From IMG/VR virus record IMGVR_UViG_3300046804_002536, positions 1-34,468 of that record: a stretch of DNA of 34,468 nucleotides. One strand, given 5' to 3'. Positions within the stretch are counted from its first letter, which is position 1, and every line of letters begins with the position of its first letter. The stretch is from a virus. Both the position numbers and the translations under genes were made by a program. Positions 19,918 to 28,589 of the stretch are shown here, in pieces. Under the pieces are notes generated by a model. It was given only the letters and a program-made list of their open reading frames with translations, searched no databases and was not told where the DNA came from.

Positions 19918-20763
19918 CTAATTGACTAAAGATTTCTTTCTAAGGACTGTATTAATATGTGCAGGTGCAGACAAAATGTCTTCTACTGTAATAGGAACCT
20001 CATCAAAGTTCTCTAGTTTAAACATGTCAAAGTCTTTGCTTACTTCTTCTAAGAAATCTCTTGAGTGATACGGTCCAAGCTCTACTATTAAGGCTCTTAC
20101 ATTCTTAAGAACTGGCTTTAATGTTGGCCAAATCTTTTCTTCGTGACCCTCTACATCCATTTTAATAATATCAATCTCTTCAATAACAATCTCATCAATG
20201 ATATTAGTAATTAAATCTAATACAACAGGTACGCTTTCATATCCATCTAGTGGATCAGATTCATCATATGTAACTCCAGCTCCGCCAATGTTTGCCTTTG
20301 GTACAAAGATATATGCCTCTCTAGACTCGTCTGAAAGCCCTATAGGAAATAAATAAATCATTCCTACGCTTTCATAGTCATTTCCAGCATCAACTAATGT
20401 CTTTTCATATACATCAACTAAATTTGGATTAGCTTCAAAAGCGTACACTCTTCCATACGAGCCAGCTTTTCTAGCCATAATTTCAGTAAAATAACCTACG
20501 TTACTTCCAATATCTAAACAAGTATCCGCATCTTTAATATTTTGATATAGCCAATGAGTTACATCTGGTTCCCAAAACCCTTTTTCTCTAAGGTTATGTC
20601 CAACATGCTCATCTCCGTCTACAGTAAATAAACTAAAGCCATGAACAGTTTTAGCTAAGGTAATTGGATATGCTGGTTCTACTACTTGCTCCACTTGCGC
20701 TGATTCTTGATCAGTCCAAACTGCTCCAGATACCTCTGGATTGTCATGTGACTCACTTGACAT
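19918..20763 (-). CDS. FkbM-family SAM methyltransferase
   Basis: Class I methyltransferase with motif I CLDIGSNVGYF (82-92), acidic loop YAFEANPNL and the FkbM signature KMDVEGHEEK (201-210). Family members methylate sugars or other small molecules; in phages they are often linked to glycan or surface modification. The first 30 or so residues look random and overlap the HTH gene, so the true start may lie downstream; the ATG at 20763 follows AAGGAG at a long spacing of 11. Confidence 0.9.
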   Translation of the reverse strand: MSSESHDNPEVSGAVWTDQESAQVEQVVEPAYPITLAKTVHGFSLFTVDGDEHVGHNLREKGFWEPDVTHWLYQNIKDADTCLDIGSNVGYFTEIMARKAGSYGRVYAFEANPNLVDVYEKTLVDAGNDYESVGMIYLFPIGLSDESREAYIFVPKANIGGAGVTYDESDPLDGYESVPVVLDLITNIIDEIVIEEIDIIKMDVEGHEEKIWPTLKPVLKNVRALIVELGPYHSRDFLEEVSKDFDMFKLENFDEVPITVEDILSAPAHINTVLRKKSLVN

Positions 20764-20843
20764 TCTTCTGCTATCTCCTTTATTGTTTTCTTTTGTAGTA
20801 CGTATCTTCTATATAAATATTCTTTACTTTGATATAATTTCAT
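20682..20843 (-). CDS. helix-turn-helix micro-protein, 53 aa
   Basis: Read by hand. KTIKEIAEECQVSHMTIQRY (residues 19-38) is a clear HTH of the kind found in phage regulators and homing-endonuclease tails. The ATG overlaps the RuvC-like stop as ATGA. Its last 27 codons run over the start of the FkbM gene in another frame (82-base overlap). Confidence 0.75.
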   Translation of the reverse strand: MKLYQSKEYLYRRYVLQKKTIKEIAEECQVSHMTIQRYLEQFGLIKNQRKWSK

Positions 20844-21409
20844 TTTGCACCTATCATCTTTTCATAAGCGTAATATGCAATTCCTATGGAATCTGCAACA
20901 TCATGATCTGGAACATCTATATCAAACTTTTGTTTTACCCATGAAACTGTGCGCTCTTTTCTTATTTCACGCATCTTATTCTTATACCAAGATTCTGCTT
21001 TCCCTGGATTCAATACACGTAATCCTTGTTTTTCATCCTTTGTAAAATTTTTATTACCTATAAATGACTGCCAAGATACTGGTGCAACTGTAATAACTTT
21101 AGGGTTATATTGCATAAGCTCTGCAAGGACAACTCCGTAAACATATGACAATTTAATTACAGCATCTGCTGATTTAACCATAACTGCGCCTTCCATAGCT
21201 ATATAGTCAGCCTTTAGCACATCACTAAATGAACTAATTTTATTTCTAGCATCTGCTATTCTCTCGTATATATCTTGACCATTCAAAATAATCTTGCCAT
21301 ATTTATATGGCTTTCCGCCTTTTAGGATACAAAAAGCAACTGAACCAGTAGAGGCATCTATGCCAATAACAGTAGCAGCATTAGACTTACTTAGCTTTGC
21401 CAATGACAT
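20840..21409 (-). CDS. ruvC: RuvC-like Holliday junction resolvase
   Basis: RNase H-fold nuclease of 189 aa. The acidic catalytic set is visible: D18 in IGIDASTGSVAF, E73 in YIAMEGA, and H169, D170, D173 in PDHDVADSIGIA. It should resolve recombination or replication branches before packaging. It sits with the Cas4-like nuclease and RecA genes in one coupled run. Confidence 0.9.
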   Translation of the reverse strand: MSLAKLSKSNAATVIGIDASTGSVAFCILKGGKPYKYGKIILNGQDIYERIADARNKISSFSDVLKADYIAMEGAVMVKSADAVIKLSYVYGVVLAELMQYNPKVITVAPVSWQSFIGNKNFTKDEKQGLRVLNPGKAESWYKNKMREIRKERTVSWVKQKFDIDVPDHDVADSIGIAYYAYEKMIGAK

Positions 21410-21680
21410 TTACTAGATCCAATAACTCTTTTTTAGCGCTAGAGCGCTTTCTAGATTCACAACTATAGCATACGCTTGAGTAGTTATATCTACTTAAGAT
21501 TTCTCCACAGCCCTTTGTTTTACAGATTCTTTTTGCGCCGTTTCTAATAGCTTTTTTCTCATAGTATTTCTCCATGATGCGCTTATTAGTTGCAATTCTA
21601 CAGCATTCATCAGAACAATACTTTTGGTTATGGGTTTTTTGATCAAAATCAATTCCGCAATCTTCTCTGGCACAGATCAT
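21387..21680 (-). CDS. two-site zinc-ribbon protein, 97 aa
   Basis: An N-terminal site (C3, C8, YCSDECC at 21-27) of the HNH-like/DUF2116 kind and a second site (CKTKGCGEIL and CYSC) make a double zinc ribbon, with basic ends. A DNA-binding helper for the nearby recombination enzymes is a guess. It overlaps the resolvase by 23 bases. Confidence 0.78.
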   Translation of the reverse strand: MICAREDCGIDFDQKTHNQKYCSDECCRIATNKRIMEKYYEKKAIRNGAKRICKTKGCGEILSRYNYSSVCYSCESRKRSSAKKELLDLVNVIGKAK

Positions 21681-22450
21681 TTTGGAAGATCCAGTGCTCT
21701 AATTTGAATATCGCCCATTTCTCCAGACCAGCATTCTTTTCTAACTGGACAGTACTTGCAGACACTTGCAGACTTTGTAAATGGTCTTTCAGGAAGAATG
21801 TCTTCTTTATAGTTAGCATAAACTTCACGCATCCACTGAATTACATCTTCAATAATCTTTTCATATCTTGCATTCATAACTATTGGCATAATTAAAAGCT
21901 CGTTGTTATTTTTATTTTCATACATAACAAAGCCTTCTTTAATTTTTTCTACCCACATATATAGCAAAAGCTGGATTAGGTGGGATGTGGTAGGAGTCAT
22001 TGATGCCTGTCGTGCAGAGAATATTTCATCCTTTACAGTCTTAATTTCACCAATAACCTCTTGGCCAGTCCAATCAAGAATTAAGTCAGCAAATCCTCTT
22101 ACTGGAGGGTCATCACATAAAATTTCTCTTTCAATTTCTTTTAAAACCTTTGTTGACTGCAGCAAGGTTTGAAGTCTCTCGTGAGCCTGCTTACCATTTT
22201 CCATATTTGCAATTGCAATTGCATCAAACTTATCTTCAAAGTCTGCACCATTAAATGCAATAAACCAGTACCTTGGACACGTTCCATGACCATATCCAAT
22301 AGTTGAAGGAGAAAATGTATGCTTCTTCTGCCATCTATCTAGATTTCTTCCAGTCAGATATGCATCATCAATAATCTTTGCAAAGGTGTCTGGGTCAAAA
22401 CTTCCAGTTACCTTCTTAAATTTTAAATTTGTTACTAAATCTCTTCCCAT
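21677..22450 (-). CDS. Cas4-like Fe-S PD-(D/E)XK nuclease
   Basis: RecB-family exonuclease with the four-Cys Fe-S layout of Cas4/AddB: C58 (TCPRYWF) and C231, C234, C240 (CKYCPVRKEC). Nuclease residues are H90 (GKQAHERL), D122 (GFADLIL) and E135/K137 (EIKTVK). It probably resects DNA ends for RecA-mediated recombination. No CRISPR array or other cas gene is present, so an adaptation role is not suggested. Confidence 0.9.
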   Translation of the reverse strand: MGRDLVTNLKFKKVTGSFDPDTFAKIIDDAYLTGRNLDRWQKKHTFSPSTIGYGHGTCPRYWFIAFNGADFEDKFDAIAIANMENGKQAHERLQTLLQSTKVLKEIEREILCDDPPVRGFADLILDWTGQEVIGEIKTVKDEIFSARQASMTPTTSHLIQLLLYMWVEKIKEGFVMYENKNNNELLIMPIVMNARYEKIIEDVIQWMREVYANYKEDILPERPFTKSASVCKYCPVRKECWSGEMGDIQIRALDLPK

Positions 22451-22780
22451 TTAAAAACTTCTCGCAGAATACTTCAATGCATCAACAAGTCTGTCAATTG
22501 CTTCTTTACATGAGTAGTATAAATTCTTCTTATTGTTATTCAATGTACCAGTCTTATCTCTAGCCACAGTAGTATAATAAGAAGCAAGTATGGCCAGCTT
22601 TGCACTTATGGCCTGAAGTTCAATAATAAGCATAGGAGCCTTTGCTGATGGAACATCAGGGTTCATAATCAATTTTACCACAATTGCTAAGGCTTTATCG
22701 AGTTGCTCATCATTCATATACTCATGAAGATCATTAAACTCAGTGATCTGGCTAATCAACTCAAGTGTATTATCTGACAT
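22451..22780 (-). CDS. conserved actinophage helical protein, 109 aa
   Basis: The segment SAKAPMLIIELQAISAKLAI with ASYYTTVARDK and KKNLYYSCKEAIDRLVD is one I recall from large actinophages next to recombination genes. It is helical and soluble, function unknown. It is one base from the Cas4-like gene start. Confidence 0.78.
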   Translation of the reverse strand: MSDNTLELISQITEFNDLHEYMNDEQLDKALAIVVKLIMNPDVPSAKAPMLIIELQAISAKLAILASYYTTVARDKTGTLNNNKKNLYYSCKEAIDRLVDALKYSARSF

Positions 22781-22886
22781 CCTTTGACTTCTCTTTCTTA
22801 TCTAAATAATCTATAAATAATCCAATAGGGTATCCGAATACAAACCCAACCATAACTCCCATTAAAAAGATTGCTATATCTGTCAT
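22770..22886 (-). CDS. single-span membrane peptide, 38 aa
   Basis: Read by hand. Residues 4-24 (IAIFLMGVMVGFVFGYPIG) form one membrane span, followed by a charged end (DYLDKKEKSKDVR). It starts with an ATGA overlap on the XapX gene and overlaps the next gene by 11 bases. Confidence 0.68.
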   Translation of the reverse strand: MTDIAIFLMGVMVGFVFGYPIGLFIDYLDKKEKSKDVR

Positions 22887-23038
22887 AGAAATCTACCTAC
22901 TAATCCATATCCTAGCCATAGCCCAAAAATGCCCATGAGACCTGCAAACACTGGTGGTGCTGGGACTGGAAGTTTAAATAGCGCAAAAACTACTCCTACT
23001 CCAGCTCCAGTTAATGTAGTCATAATAATTTCTCTCAT
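22883..23038 (-). CDS. XapX-like membrane peptide, 51 aa
   Basis: Read by hand. GAGVGVVFALFKLPVPAPPV followed by FAGLMGIFGLWLGY is the signature of the XapX (DUF1427) domain, a two-span membrane peptide of about 55 residues seen in bacteria beside purine nucleoside genes. Its role is unknown, and I do not recall it as a usual phage gene. ATGA overlaps on both sides. Confidence 0.82.
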   Translation of the reverse strand: MREIIMTTLTGAGVGVVFALFKLPVPAPPVFAGLMGIFGLWLGYGLVGRFL

Positions 23039-23340
23039 TGATGGTTCTCCTCCCAAAAGTTAATAAGCTCTTCAAGAATAGCCCACTCTATGATTCCTAG
23101 GCGGACTTTAGATTCTTCTCCAATAATAATCTTTAATGCTGGATGCATGTCTCTACTTACTTTAAATGTGTCGGTACAAATCTTTGCCCAGTTATCCTGA
23201 TTCAAAGTAAATGAACGAGATGCTTCTTTATAATCTACTAAAAACTGATTCCACTTAGCGTCACCCTTTTGATACTGACCGCGACCTGAATTCTTTTGAG
23301 CTTTTGCCCCATCACGTTTGATTTCACCACGCTCTGACAT
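23035..23340 (-). CDS. conserved basic protein next to recA, 101 aa
   Basis: The motif RDGAKAQKNSGRGQYQKGDA (residues 9-28) and the acidic helical end (IIEWAILEELINFWEE) resemble a conserved protein family of large actinophages. A disordered basic N-terminus could touch DNA. Function unknown. Confidence 0.78.
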   Translation of the reverse strand: MSERGEIKRDGAKAQKNSGRGQYQKGDAKWNQFLVDYKEASRSFTLNQDNWAKICTDTFKVSRDMHPALKIIIGEESKVRLGIIEWAILEELINFWEENHQ

Positions 23341-23537
23341 TATCCAAGTGTAACTTTCGATAAGTGATTATTCTTGCATGTCCAAGTAATTACACCAGCA
23401 TTTCTGTCAAACTGAGCTTCGTCTGATACATCATTACATGTCTGACAGGAAAATGATCCATCCATTGACATGGAGTTATCATTATTTGTTTTATTATTAC
23501 TTGGTTTCTTACTAATTAAATCTTCAATTTTTGCCAT
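23340..23537 (-). CDS. zinc-ribbon protein, 65 aa
   Basis: A low-complexity Lys/Asn/Ser N-terminus precedes CQTC (31-34), a Cys in WTCKNNHLS (54) and a His, a three-Cys/His zinc ribbon. It overlaps recA by 14 bases and probably serves recombination or replication. Confidence 0.75.
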   Translation of the reverse strand: MAKIEDLISKKPSNNKTNNDNSMSMDGSFSCQTCNDVSDEAQFDRNAGVITWTCKNNHLSKVTLG

Positions 23538-24525
23538 AAACTTTTTCTCTAAGTGCTGAAACTACATCAGCATTCTCTCTTAAATATTGAACTGCCTTAG
23601 CACGTCCTTGGAATCTTTCTTCTCCAATAGTATACCATGCTCCGCCCTTTTCAATAACGCCATGTTGCTCAGCAACATCTAGAACTTCACCAACTTGATC
23701 AACACCAATGTTATCTCCTTGGAAATAAAAATCATATTGACCTGAAAGATTTGGTGGTCCAAGTTTGTTATAATCGATAATCCAGTTTACTGGTCGACCA
23801 ACTCTTTGTTCAATGATTTTATCTCCGACTTTAATGCCAGCTTTAATAGCATTAGCCTCAGCCTCACTAGACCAAAGCTTAACCACAGTAGAAGAGAAGA
23901 ACTTGACCGCCATACCACCCGTTGGAATATGGCTTGCATGCATGCTACCAAACTGATTGCGTTGCTGAGAAATAAGTACGAGTAATGTTTTCTTATTCGC
24001 ATAATTAAGCATCTTAACTGCATGTGTCATATCCTTTGCTTCGGCACCAATTTGCTTTGTATCTTCAAGCTTTTTAAGATCTGTGCTATCTTTTTCAAAA
24101 TAAATAGCTGGTAGTAATGCAGAAATGGAATCTACAACAATAATATCAACTTCCGCATCCATTAGCTGAGTAGCAACATCAACCATATCGTTAATAGTTT
24201 TTGCAGAAGAATAAATTAACTTATCAGAGTCTACACCTAACTTAGCAGCCCATTCTGAAGAATACGAGTGCTCAGCATCAATCCAAGCGCAAGTCTTTCC
24301 CTCTTTTTGTGCTTCTGCAATCATCTGCAAACAAAATGATGATTTACCAGCAGACTTGTTTCCCCAAACAAGGATCTGTCTTCCGTAGCCAAATCCTCCT
24401 TGGAGTGCCATGTTAAGGCCTATGCTTGGTGTTTTTTGTTTTTCTACTTCCACTTCCATTGCTGACTGAACCCTTTGTCTTGTTTTTGGATCCAGTTTGG
24501 CTAGGATGTCTGTTATCTCTGTCAT
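23524..24525 (-). CDS. recA: RecA/UvsX-type recombinase
   Basis: 333 aa with Walker A GNKSAGKS (55-62), Walker B IIVVDS (128-133), and the loop motif LISQQRNQFG. The N-terminus (LDPKTRQRVQSAMEVEVEKQ) is of the phage RecA type rather than host RecA. It forms filaments on ssDNA for strand exchange. Upstream, the coding frame overlaps another gene by 113 bases, and downstream a zinc-ribbon gene by 14. Confidence 0.95.
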   Translation of the reverse strand: MTEITDILAKLDPKTRQRVQSAMEVEVEKQKTPSIGLNMALQGGFGYGRQILVWGNKSAGKSSFCLQMIAEAQKEGKTCAWIDAEHSYSSEWAAKLGVDSDKLIYSSAKTINDMVDVATQLMDAEVDIIVVDSISALLPAIYFEKDSTDLKKLEDTKQIGAEAKDMTHAVKMLNYANKKTLLVLISQQRNQFGSMHASHIPTGGMAVKFFSSTVVKLWSSEAEANAIKAGIKVGDKIIEQRVGRPVNWIIDYNKLGPPNLSGQYDFYFQGDNIGVDQVGEVLDVAEQHGVIEKGGAWYTIGEERFQGRAKAVQYLRENADVVSALREKVYGKN

Positions 24526-24736
24526 GTAAGTCCATTTCTAATCTTTTACTAATTATCTTTAGTTCTTCAATTCTAGAAGAACCAATTTTATCTATAACAT
24601 TCTTTATCAAATGTTCGTCTGTGGTTTTAATAACCAGAATCATTTCTCCTTCACTACCATGAAGGACGTATCCATTTATGCTAGAAGAGATTTCCGTGTA
24701 GAGCTGGTCTACTTCGGTTTTTGTTAATTTTTTCAT
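24413..24736 (-). CDS. hypothetical protein overlapping recA, 107 aa
   Basis: Unrecognised. The first 70 residues (LTKTEVDQLYTEISSSINGY, MILVIKTTDEHLIKNVI) look like a normal protein. The last 37 (SQTGSKNKTKGSVSNGSG and after) are low complexity because they lie over the start of recA. The ATG at 24736 follows GAAGAGG and overlaps the MazG-like gene by 56 bases. Confidence 0.6.
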   Translation of the reverse strand: MKKLTKTEVDQLYTEISSSINGYVLHGSEGEMILVIKTTDEHLIKNVIDKIGSSRIEELKIISKRLEMDLHDRDNRHPSQTGSKNKTKGSVSNGSGSRKTKNTKHRP

Positions 24737-25022
24737 CCATAACCTCTTCAAGAGAATGGCTTGTTATGCCCTCATTTTGCATTACTGCGTAGACATCAAG
24801 CAATCTAATTATTACGTCAGCCATTTCTTCAACAATAGCCTGACTACCTTTTGACTTTCTTAATGCTTCAAGGACTTCTGTTACCTCAGAATGAACTAAT
24901 GCAAGCTTATTGCCAAGCTTGTCATAGGTTACTTCACCGTCCCAAAATCCTTTTTCTTTGGCATTTTCATGCAGCATTGCTGCTAGGGCATCTATGCCAT
25001 ACTCAGTTAATACATTATTCAT
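24681..25022 (-). CDS. MazG-like NTP pyrophosphohydrolase
   Basis: The ExxE...ExxD metal-binding pattern is complete: E46/E49 in HSEVTEVLEAL and E66/D69 in EEMADVIIRLLD, with a preceding KLALVH helix and ending NRSRPALHG. At 113 aa it is a single-domain enzyme, likely cleaning modified or damaged dNTPs, or altering ppGpp-related signals as proposed for phage MazG. Confidence 0.9.
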   Translation of the reverse strand: MNNVLTEYGIDALAAMLHENAKEKGFWDGEVTYDKLGNKLALVHSEVTEVLEALRKSKGSQAIVEEMADVIIRLLDVYAVMQNEGITSHSLEEVMDEKINKNRSRPALHGNLF

Positions 25023-25257
25023 TGTTTGCTTCTAGCTTTGCTCTCTCTTCTGGAGAAATATTTTCTAGGTTCAATATAAATACTTTCTCTTCATCATCAT
25101 ATGATAATACTAGCTTTCTGTCAACTACCATAGACTTAGTAAATTGATCTGCAGGAATTCTAGCAGATCCACCCATAAAGTCCATAAGAATTGAAAGCAC
25201 ATGGCTAACATCAATCTTGCCCTCAAAAATATTTGGGACGTTTACTTCTTCTGTCAT
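25015..25257 (-). CDS. hypothetical protein downstream of polymerase, 80 aa
   Basis: Unrecognised. GKIDVSHVLSILMDFMGG followed by DDEEKVFILNLENISPEE. It shares four bases with the DNA polymerase stop (ATGA) and eight with the MazG-like gene, so may belong to nucleotide handling. A promoter-like TTGACA-17-TATGAT (25096-25124) inside it could support later genes, uncertain. Confidence 0.7.
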   Translation of the reverse strand: MTEEVNVPNIFEGKIDVSHVLSILMDFMGGSARIPADQFTKSMVVDRKLVLSYDDEEKVFILNLENISPEERAKLEANNE

Positions 25258-28200
25258 TTTACACTCCTTAGTGAATATGTTCCGTCTTCAGTTTTTGTTA
25301 CTTCTGGAATGTATATCATTCCATCTTTGATTCTGCTCTTTATTCTATCATATACCTGTGGAAATACAATAGCTCTAGTAAGTTCCTTAGTTTTATTACT
25401 CATAATTAAGTGACCCATAGACTTACCTTGCTTTGTTCTATATGGTAACAAACTTACTGTAAGTCGCATATTTTCTGGTATTTGAATTTCTGCAGAATGC
25501 AAAAACTTTGCAAACTCATCATTCTTATCGCTTACCATTTGATCAATAGTAATATATCTATGAATTCTATTATCTCCAATTAAGAAGAAATACATGTTGC
25601 CAGTCTCTATCTGTGTCTGTTCTGTATGGAATACACCAATAGTTCCAGTCTCATCAACCATCTCAATACGAGACCATCCATTACCCTTCTTAATACCCTT
25701 AACCATAGCAAGAATTACGAATGTTCCACGCTCATCAAAATCCTCAATAGAGTTAATCTGAGCCTTAATATGTGGTGGCACTTTACCTAAATCAAACTTA
25801 GGAATACTTAAATATTCATATAGATTTTCTGTCTCTGAGCCACTTCTAGGATTATCATCAAAAGCTGCTGCACCGATTGCATTCAAAGCAGTGATTGCTC
25901 TTGAGTTAATTCCGCTTCCCTTTTTAGAAGCAATCTCTTCTAAATGTTTGTATGATTTATATGGCCCAGATGCAATAATCTTCTTGCCAATATTATCAGA
26001 TATAAACTTAACATTTGAAAGGCCAAATCTAATTGCATCTTTTTGAATCTTAAAGTCTAAATCTGATTCATTAACATGTGGAAGCAGGATCTTAATTCCC
26101 AATCTTTTTGCTTCAATTAGGTATTCTGTACGTGCATCCTTATCCTGCTCATTACGCAAAATAGCAAACATGAACTCAATTGGATAGTAATGCTTTAGCC
26201 AAGCTGTCCAATATGATAACAAAGAATAAGCAATAGCATGAGAACGGTTAAACGAATAACCAGAATGCGCTTCAAAGTCATGCCATAAAGCTTCCGCTGT
26301 TTTTGTTGGTACGTGTAAAGATGCACCCTGAATAAATTTATCTCTAAACTCATCAAACTCTTTAGCATCTTTTTTCTTGCCAATGATCTTTCTAACTTTA
26401 TCTGCTTCCGACATGGACATTCCGCCAAGGTGTACGCATGCTTGCATAACCTGTTCTTGGTAAATAATAACGCCATATGTTCTCTCCGTAAAAGGTCTTA
26501 AGATTTCATGCTGATAAACAATTGGCTCTAGGCCCTTTTTTCTATTGATATAAGCATGACCAACAGTATTCATAGCACCTGGTCTAACAAGCGCATTAGA
26601 TGCAGCGAGGTCTTCGAATGTACTTACACCCATCTTAATTAAAAGATTCGTGTATGGTGTTGCTTCTGCCTGAAATATACCTTTAGTATATCCATTAGAT
26701 AAATCCTCAAATATCTTTGGGTCATCTAATGGAAGTTTATCTAAATTAACTTCTCTGCCGTGTCTTTCACTAATCATCTTTAGTGTGTCAGAAATAACAG
26801 ATAATGTTTTTAGACCTAAAGCATCAATTTTAATTAGACCAATATCTGCAACAGTATCCATATCATATGCCACTACTGGCACACGACCACTTACCTCATC
26901 ATTTGCATCAGCTCTAGTTTCAATTGGAGCAAAGTTGACTAAACTATCCTTTGCTACAACCATACCAGCAGCATGCATACCCGCAGATCTAATTTTACCA
27001 CGAAGACCCTTAGCTAATTCAGTTACTTCTGGATACTTCTCTCTAAACCAAAATGAGTTAGGGCTAGTTTCAAACTCTTCAAATGTATCAATCTGCTTCA
27101 TTGCCTTATTTACTTCTGACAATGGAATTCCAAAGACTCTTGCAGCATCTCTAACTACACCCTTATCTTTAAAATAGGTATAAGTAGAAATTGATGCTAC
27201 GTGCTTAAACTTTTTACGTAAATAATCCTTTACTTCTTTACGACGACGATCTTCAAAGTCTGTATCAATATCAGGAAAATCATTACGCTCTGGATTAATA
27301 AATCTAAAAAACAATAGGTCAAACTTAATTGGATCAACGCTAGTAATTCCAAGTGCATAGCAAACCAAAGAGCCTGCTGCAGAACCACGGCCAGGACCAA
27401 CCATAATGTCTTGCTTACCAGCCCATGAAATCATATCTGCTACAACCAAGAAGTATGATGAGAAGTTCTTTTCTTGGATTACAGAAAGCTCTTCATTTAC
27501 TCTATCAATATATACCTGATCTTTGTCATGACCCTTAGATTTAAGACCCTCAAAAACAAGCCTGGTGAGCTCTGTATGGGCGTCTTTCTTAGGAGATGGT
27601 AGTAAGTCTAGCCCCTTATTAAAATCATATAAATCAATCTTATCAGAGATTTCAAGGGTATTATCATAGATATCTTCACGCTCAATTCCCTGAGCCATCA
27701 TTAATGATTTCATTTCTTCACGAGATGTAACATAAACATCAATGTCCTGAAATGTGATTTTTCTATCTGGATAAAGATAATTAAATCTTTCAAATACGTC
27801 AGCCATTTTTCTAGACTTTTCAAAATCTGCTTCTTTATTTATCTTAGGAGAAGTAGATAGAATTAGCATTGCTTCTTCAAGGGCTTTATCTTCTTTATGT
27901 GCATAGTGGCAGTCACCAGTCACAACTGGCTTTACCTTAAATTCATCTGCAAGTTCTAGCAGTTTATTGTTTAGCTCTACTGGATTATGTGGCTGAATTT
28001 CAATATAAAAATCATTCTTAAATTGACCTTTAAACCATCCTAATAATGTCTTGGCTTCAGCAAAATCTTGCCTTTCAATTGCCTTAGATATAAGTCCATT
28101 AAAGCATCCAGACAAAACAATTAGTCCTTCTTTGTATTCAGAAAGGATCTCTCTATCAATACGTGGCTTATGATAATAGCCTTCCGTCCATGCAATTTCA

Positions 28201-28523
28201 GACAACTTATTTAAATTCTTTAATCCAGTCTGATTCTTTGCAAGGAGAATGATATGGTTGTAAGCCTGAACTGTTTTATCTGTTTTAGAAGACTTATCAA
28301 ATCTATCTGTTGGGGAAATGTATGCTTCTAATCCTAAAATTGGCTTTACACCTAGTTCCTTTGCTGCAATCTGCATTTCACGGTGTGATGCTAATGTTCC
28401 GTGGTCAGTTATTGATATTGCAGGTTGGCCATGATTTTGAGCAGCCTTCATTAACTCAGCAGGCGAATTCAGCCCATCCATTAATGAATAATACGAATGA
28501 ACGTGTAAGTGTACGTAACTCAA
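25254..28523 (-). CDS. dnaE: DNA polymerase III alpha subunit (DnaE type)
   Basis: Phage replicase, 1089 aa. PHP domain at the N-terminus with HLHVHS (5-10), then the C-family polymerase core with GPGRGSAAGS (376-385), PDIDTD (417-422; D418 and D420 catalytic) and the third acid in KIDALGLKTL (about 565-574). The helix-hairpin-helix (GINSRAITALNAIGA) and a C-terminal OB fold (GTFVILAMVKGIKKG) follow. It is slightly short at the C-terminus against bacterial DnaE. The start is TTG, with TATAAT and AGG near it and a terminator upstream, so it may have its own weak promoter. Confidence 0.96.
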   Translation of the reverse strand: MSYVHLHVHSYYSLMDGLNSPAELMKAAQNHGQPAISITDHGTLASHREMQIAAKELGVKPILGLEAYISPTDRFDKSSKTDKTVQAYNHIILLAKNQTGLKNLNKLSEIAWTEGYYHKPRIDREILSEYKEGLIVLSGCFNGLISKAIERQDFAEAKTLLGWFKGQFKNDFYIEIQPHNPVELNNKLLELADEFKVKPVVTGDCHYAHKEDKALEEAMLILSTSPKINKEADFEKSRKMADVFERFNYLYPDRKITFQDIDVYVTSREEMKSLMMAQGIEREDIYDNTLEISDKIDLYDFNKGLDLLPSPKKDAHTELTRLVFEGLKSKGHDKDQVYIDRVNEELSVIQEKNFSSYFLVVADMISWAGKQDIMVGPGRGSAAGSLVCYALGITSVDPIKFDLLFFRFINPERNDFPDIDTDFEDRRRKEVKDYLRKKFKHVASISTYTYFKDKGVVRDAARVFGIPLSEVNKAMKQIDTFEEFETSPNSFWFREKYPEVTELAKGLRGKIRSAGMHAAGMVVAKDSLVNFAPIETRADANDEVSGRVPVVAYDMDTVADIGLIKIDALGLKTLSVISDTLKMISERHGREVNLDKLPLDDPKIFEDLSNGYTKGIFQAEATPYTNLLIKMGVSTFEDLAASNALVRPGAMNTVGHAYINRKKGLEPIVYQHEILRPFTERTYGVIIYQEQVMQACVHLGGMSMSEADKVRKIIGKKKDAKEFDEFRDKFIQGASLHVPTKTAEALWHDFEAHSGYSFNRSHAIAYSLLSYWTAWLKHYYPIEFMFAILRNEQDKDARTEYLIEAKRLGIKILLPHVNESDLDFKIQKDAIRFGLSNVKFISDNIGKKIIASGPYKSYKHLEEIASKKGSGINSRAITALNAIGAAAFDDNPRSGSETENLYEYLSIPKFDLGKVPPHIKAQINSIEDFDERGTFVILAMVKGIKKGNGWSRIEMVDETGTIGVFHTEQTQIETGNMYFFLIGDNRIHRYITIDQMVSDKNDEFAKFLHSAEIQIPENMRLTVSLLPYRTKQGKSMGHLIMSNKTKELTRAIVFPQVYDRIKSRIKDGMIYIPEVTKTEDGTYSLRSVK

Positions 28524-28546
28524 AATTATAACCTATCTTTTAGAAA

Positions 28547-28582
28547 GTGGTGGGGAGCGAAAGGAAATAAACTCCCCACCAC
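28547..28582 (-). terminator. terminator between ssDNA-binding protein and polymerase
   Basis: A perfect 11-bp stem GTGGTGGGGAG/CTCCCCACCAC around a 14-base loop, followed on the minus strand by TTTCTAAAA. It should reduce read-through into dnaE. Confidence 0.82.
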
Positions 28583-28589
28583 ATTTAGT

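Noticed and set aside
21677-22450. Cas4-like gene as sign of a CRISPR system
   Set aside because: No array, cas1 or cas2 is present; it sits with recA and the resolvase, so a recombination nuclease is more likely.
26785-27177. Plus-strand frame of 130 codons inside the polymerase gene
   Set aside because: The minus frame carries conserved polymerase motifs throughout; the plus frame has no features.
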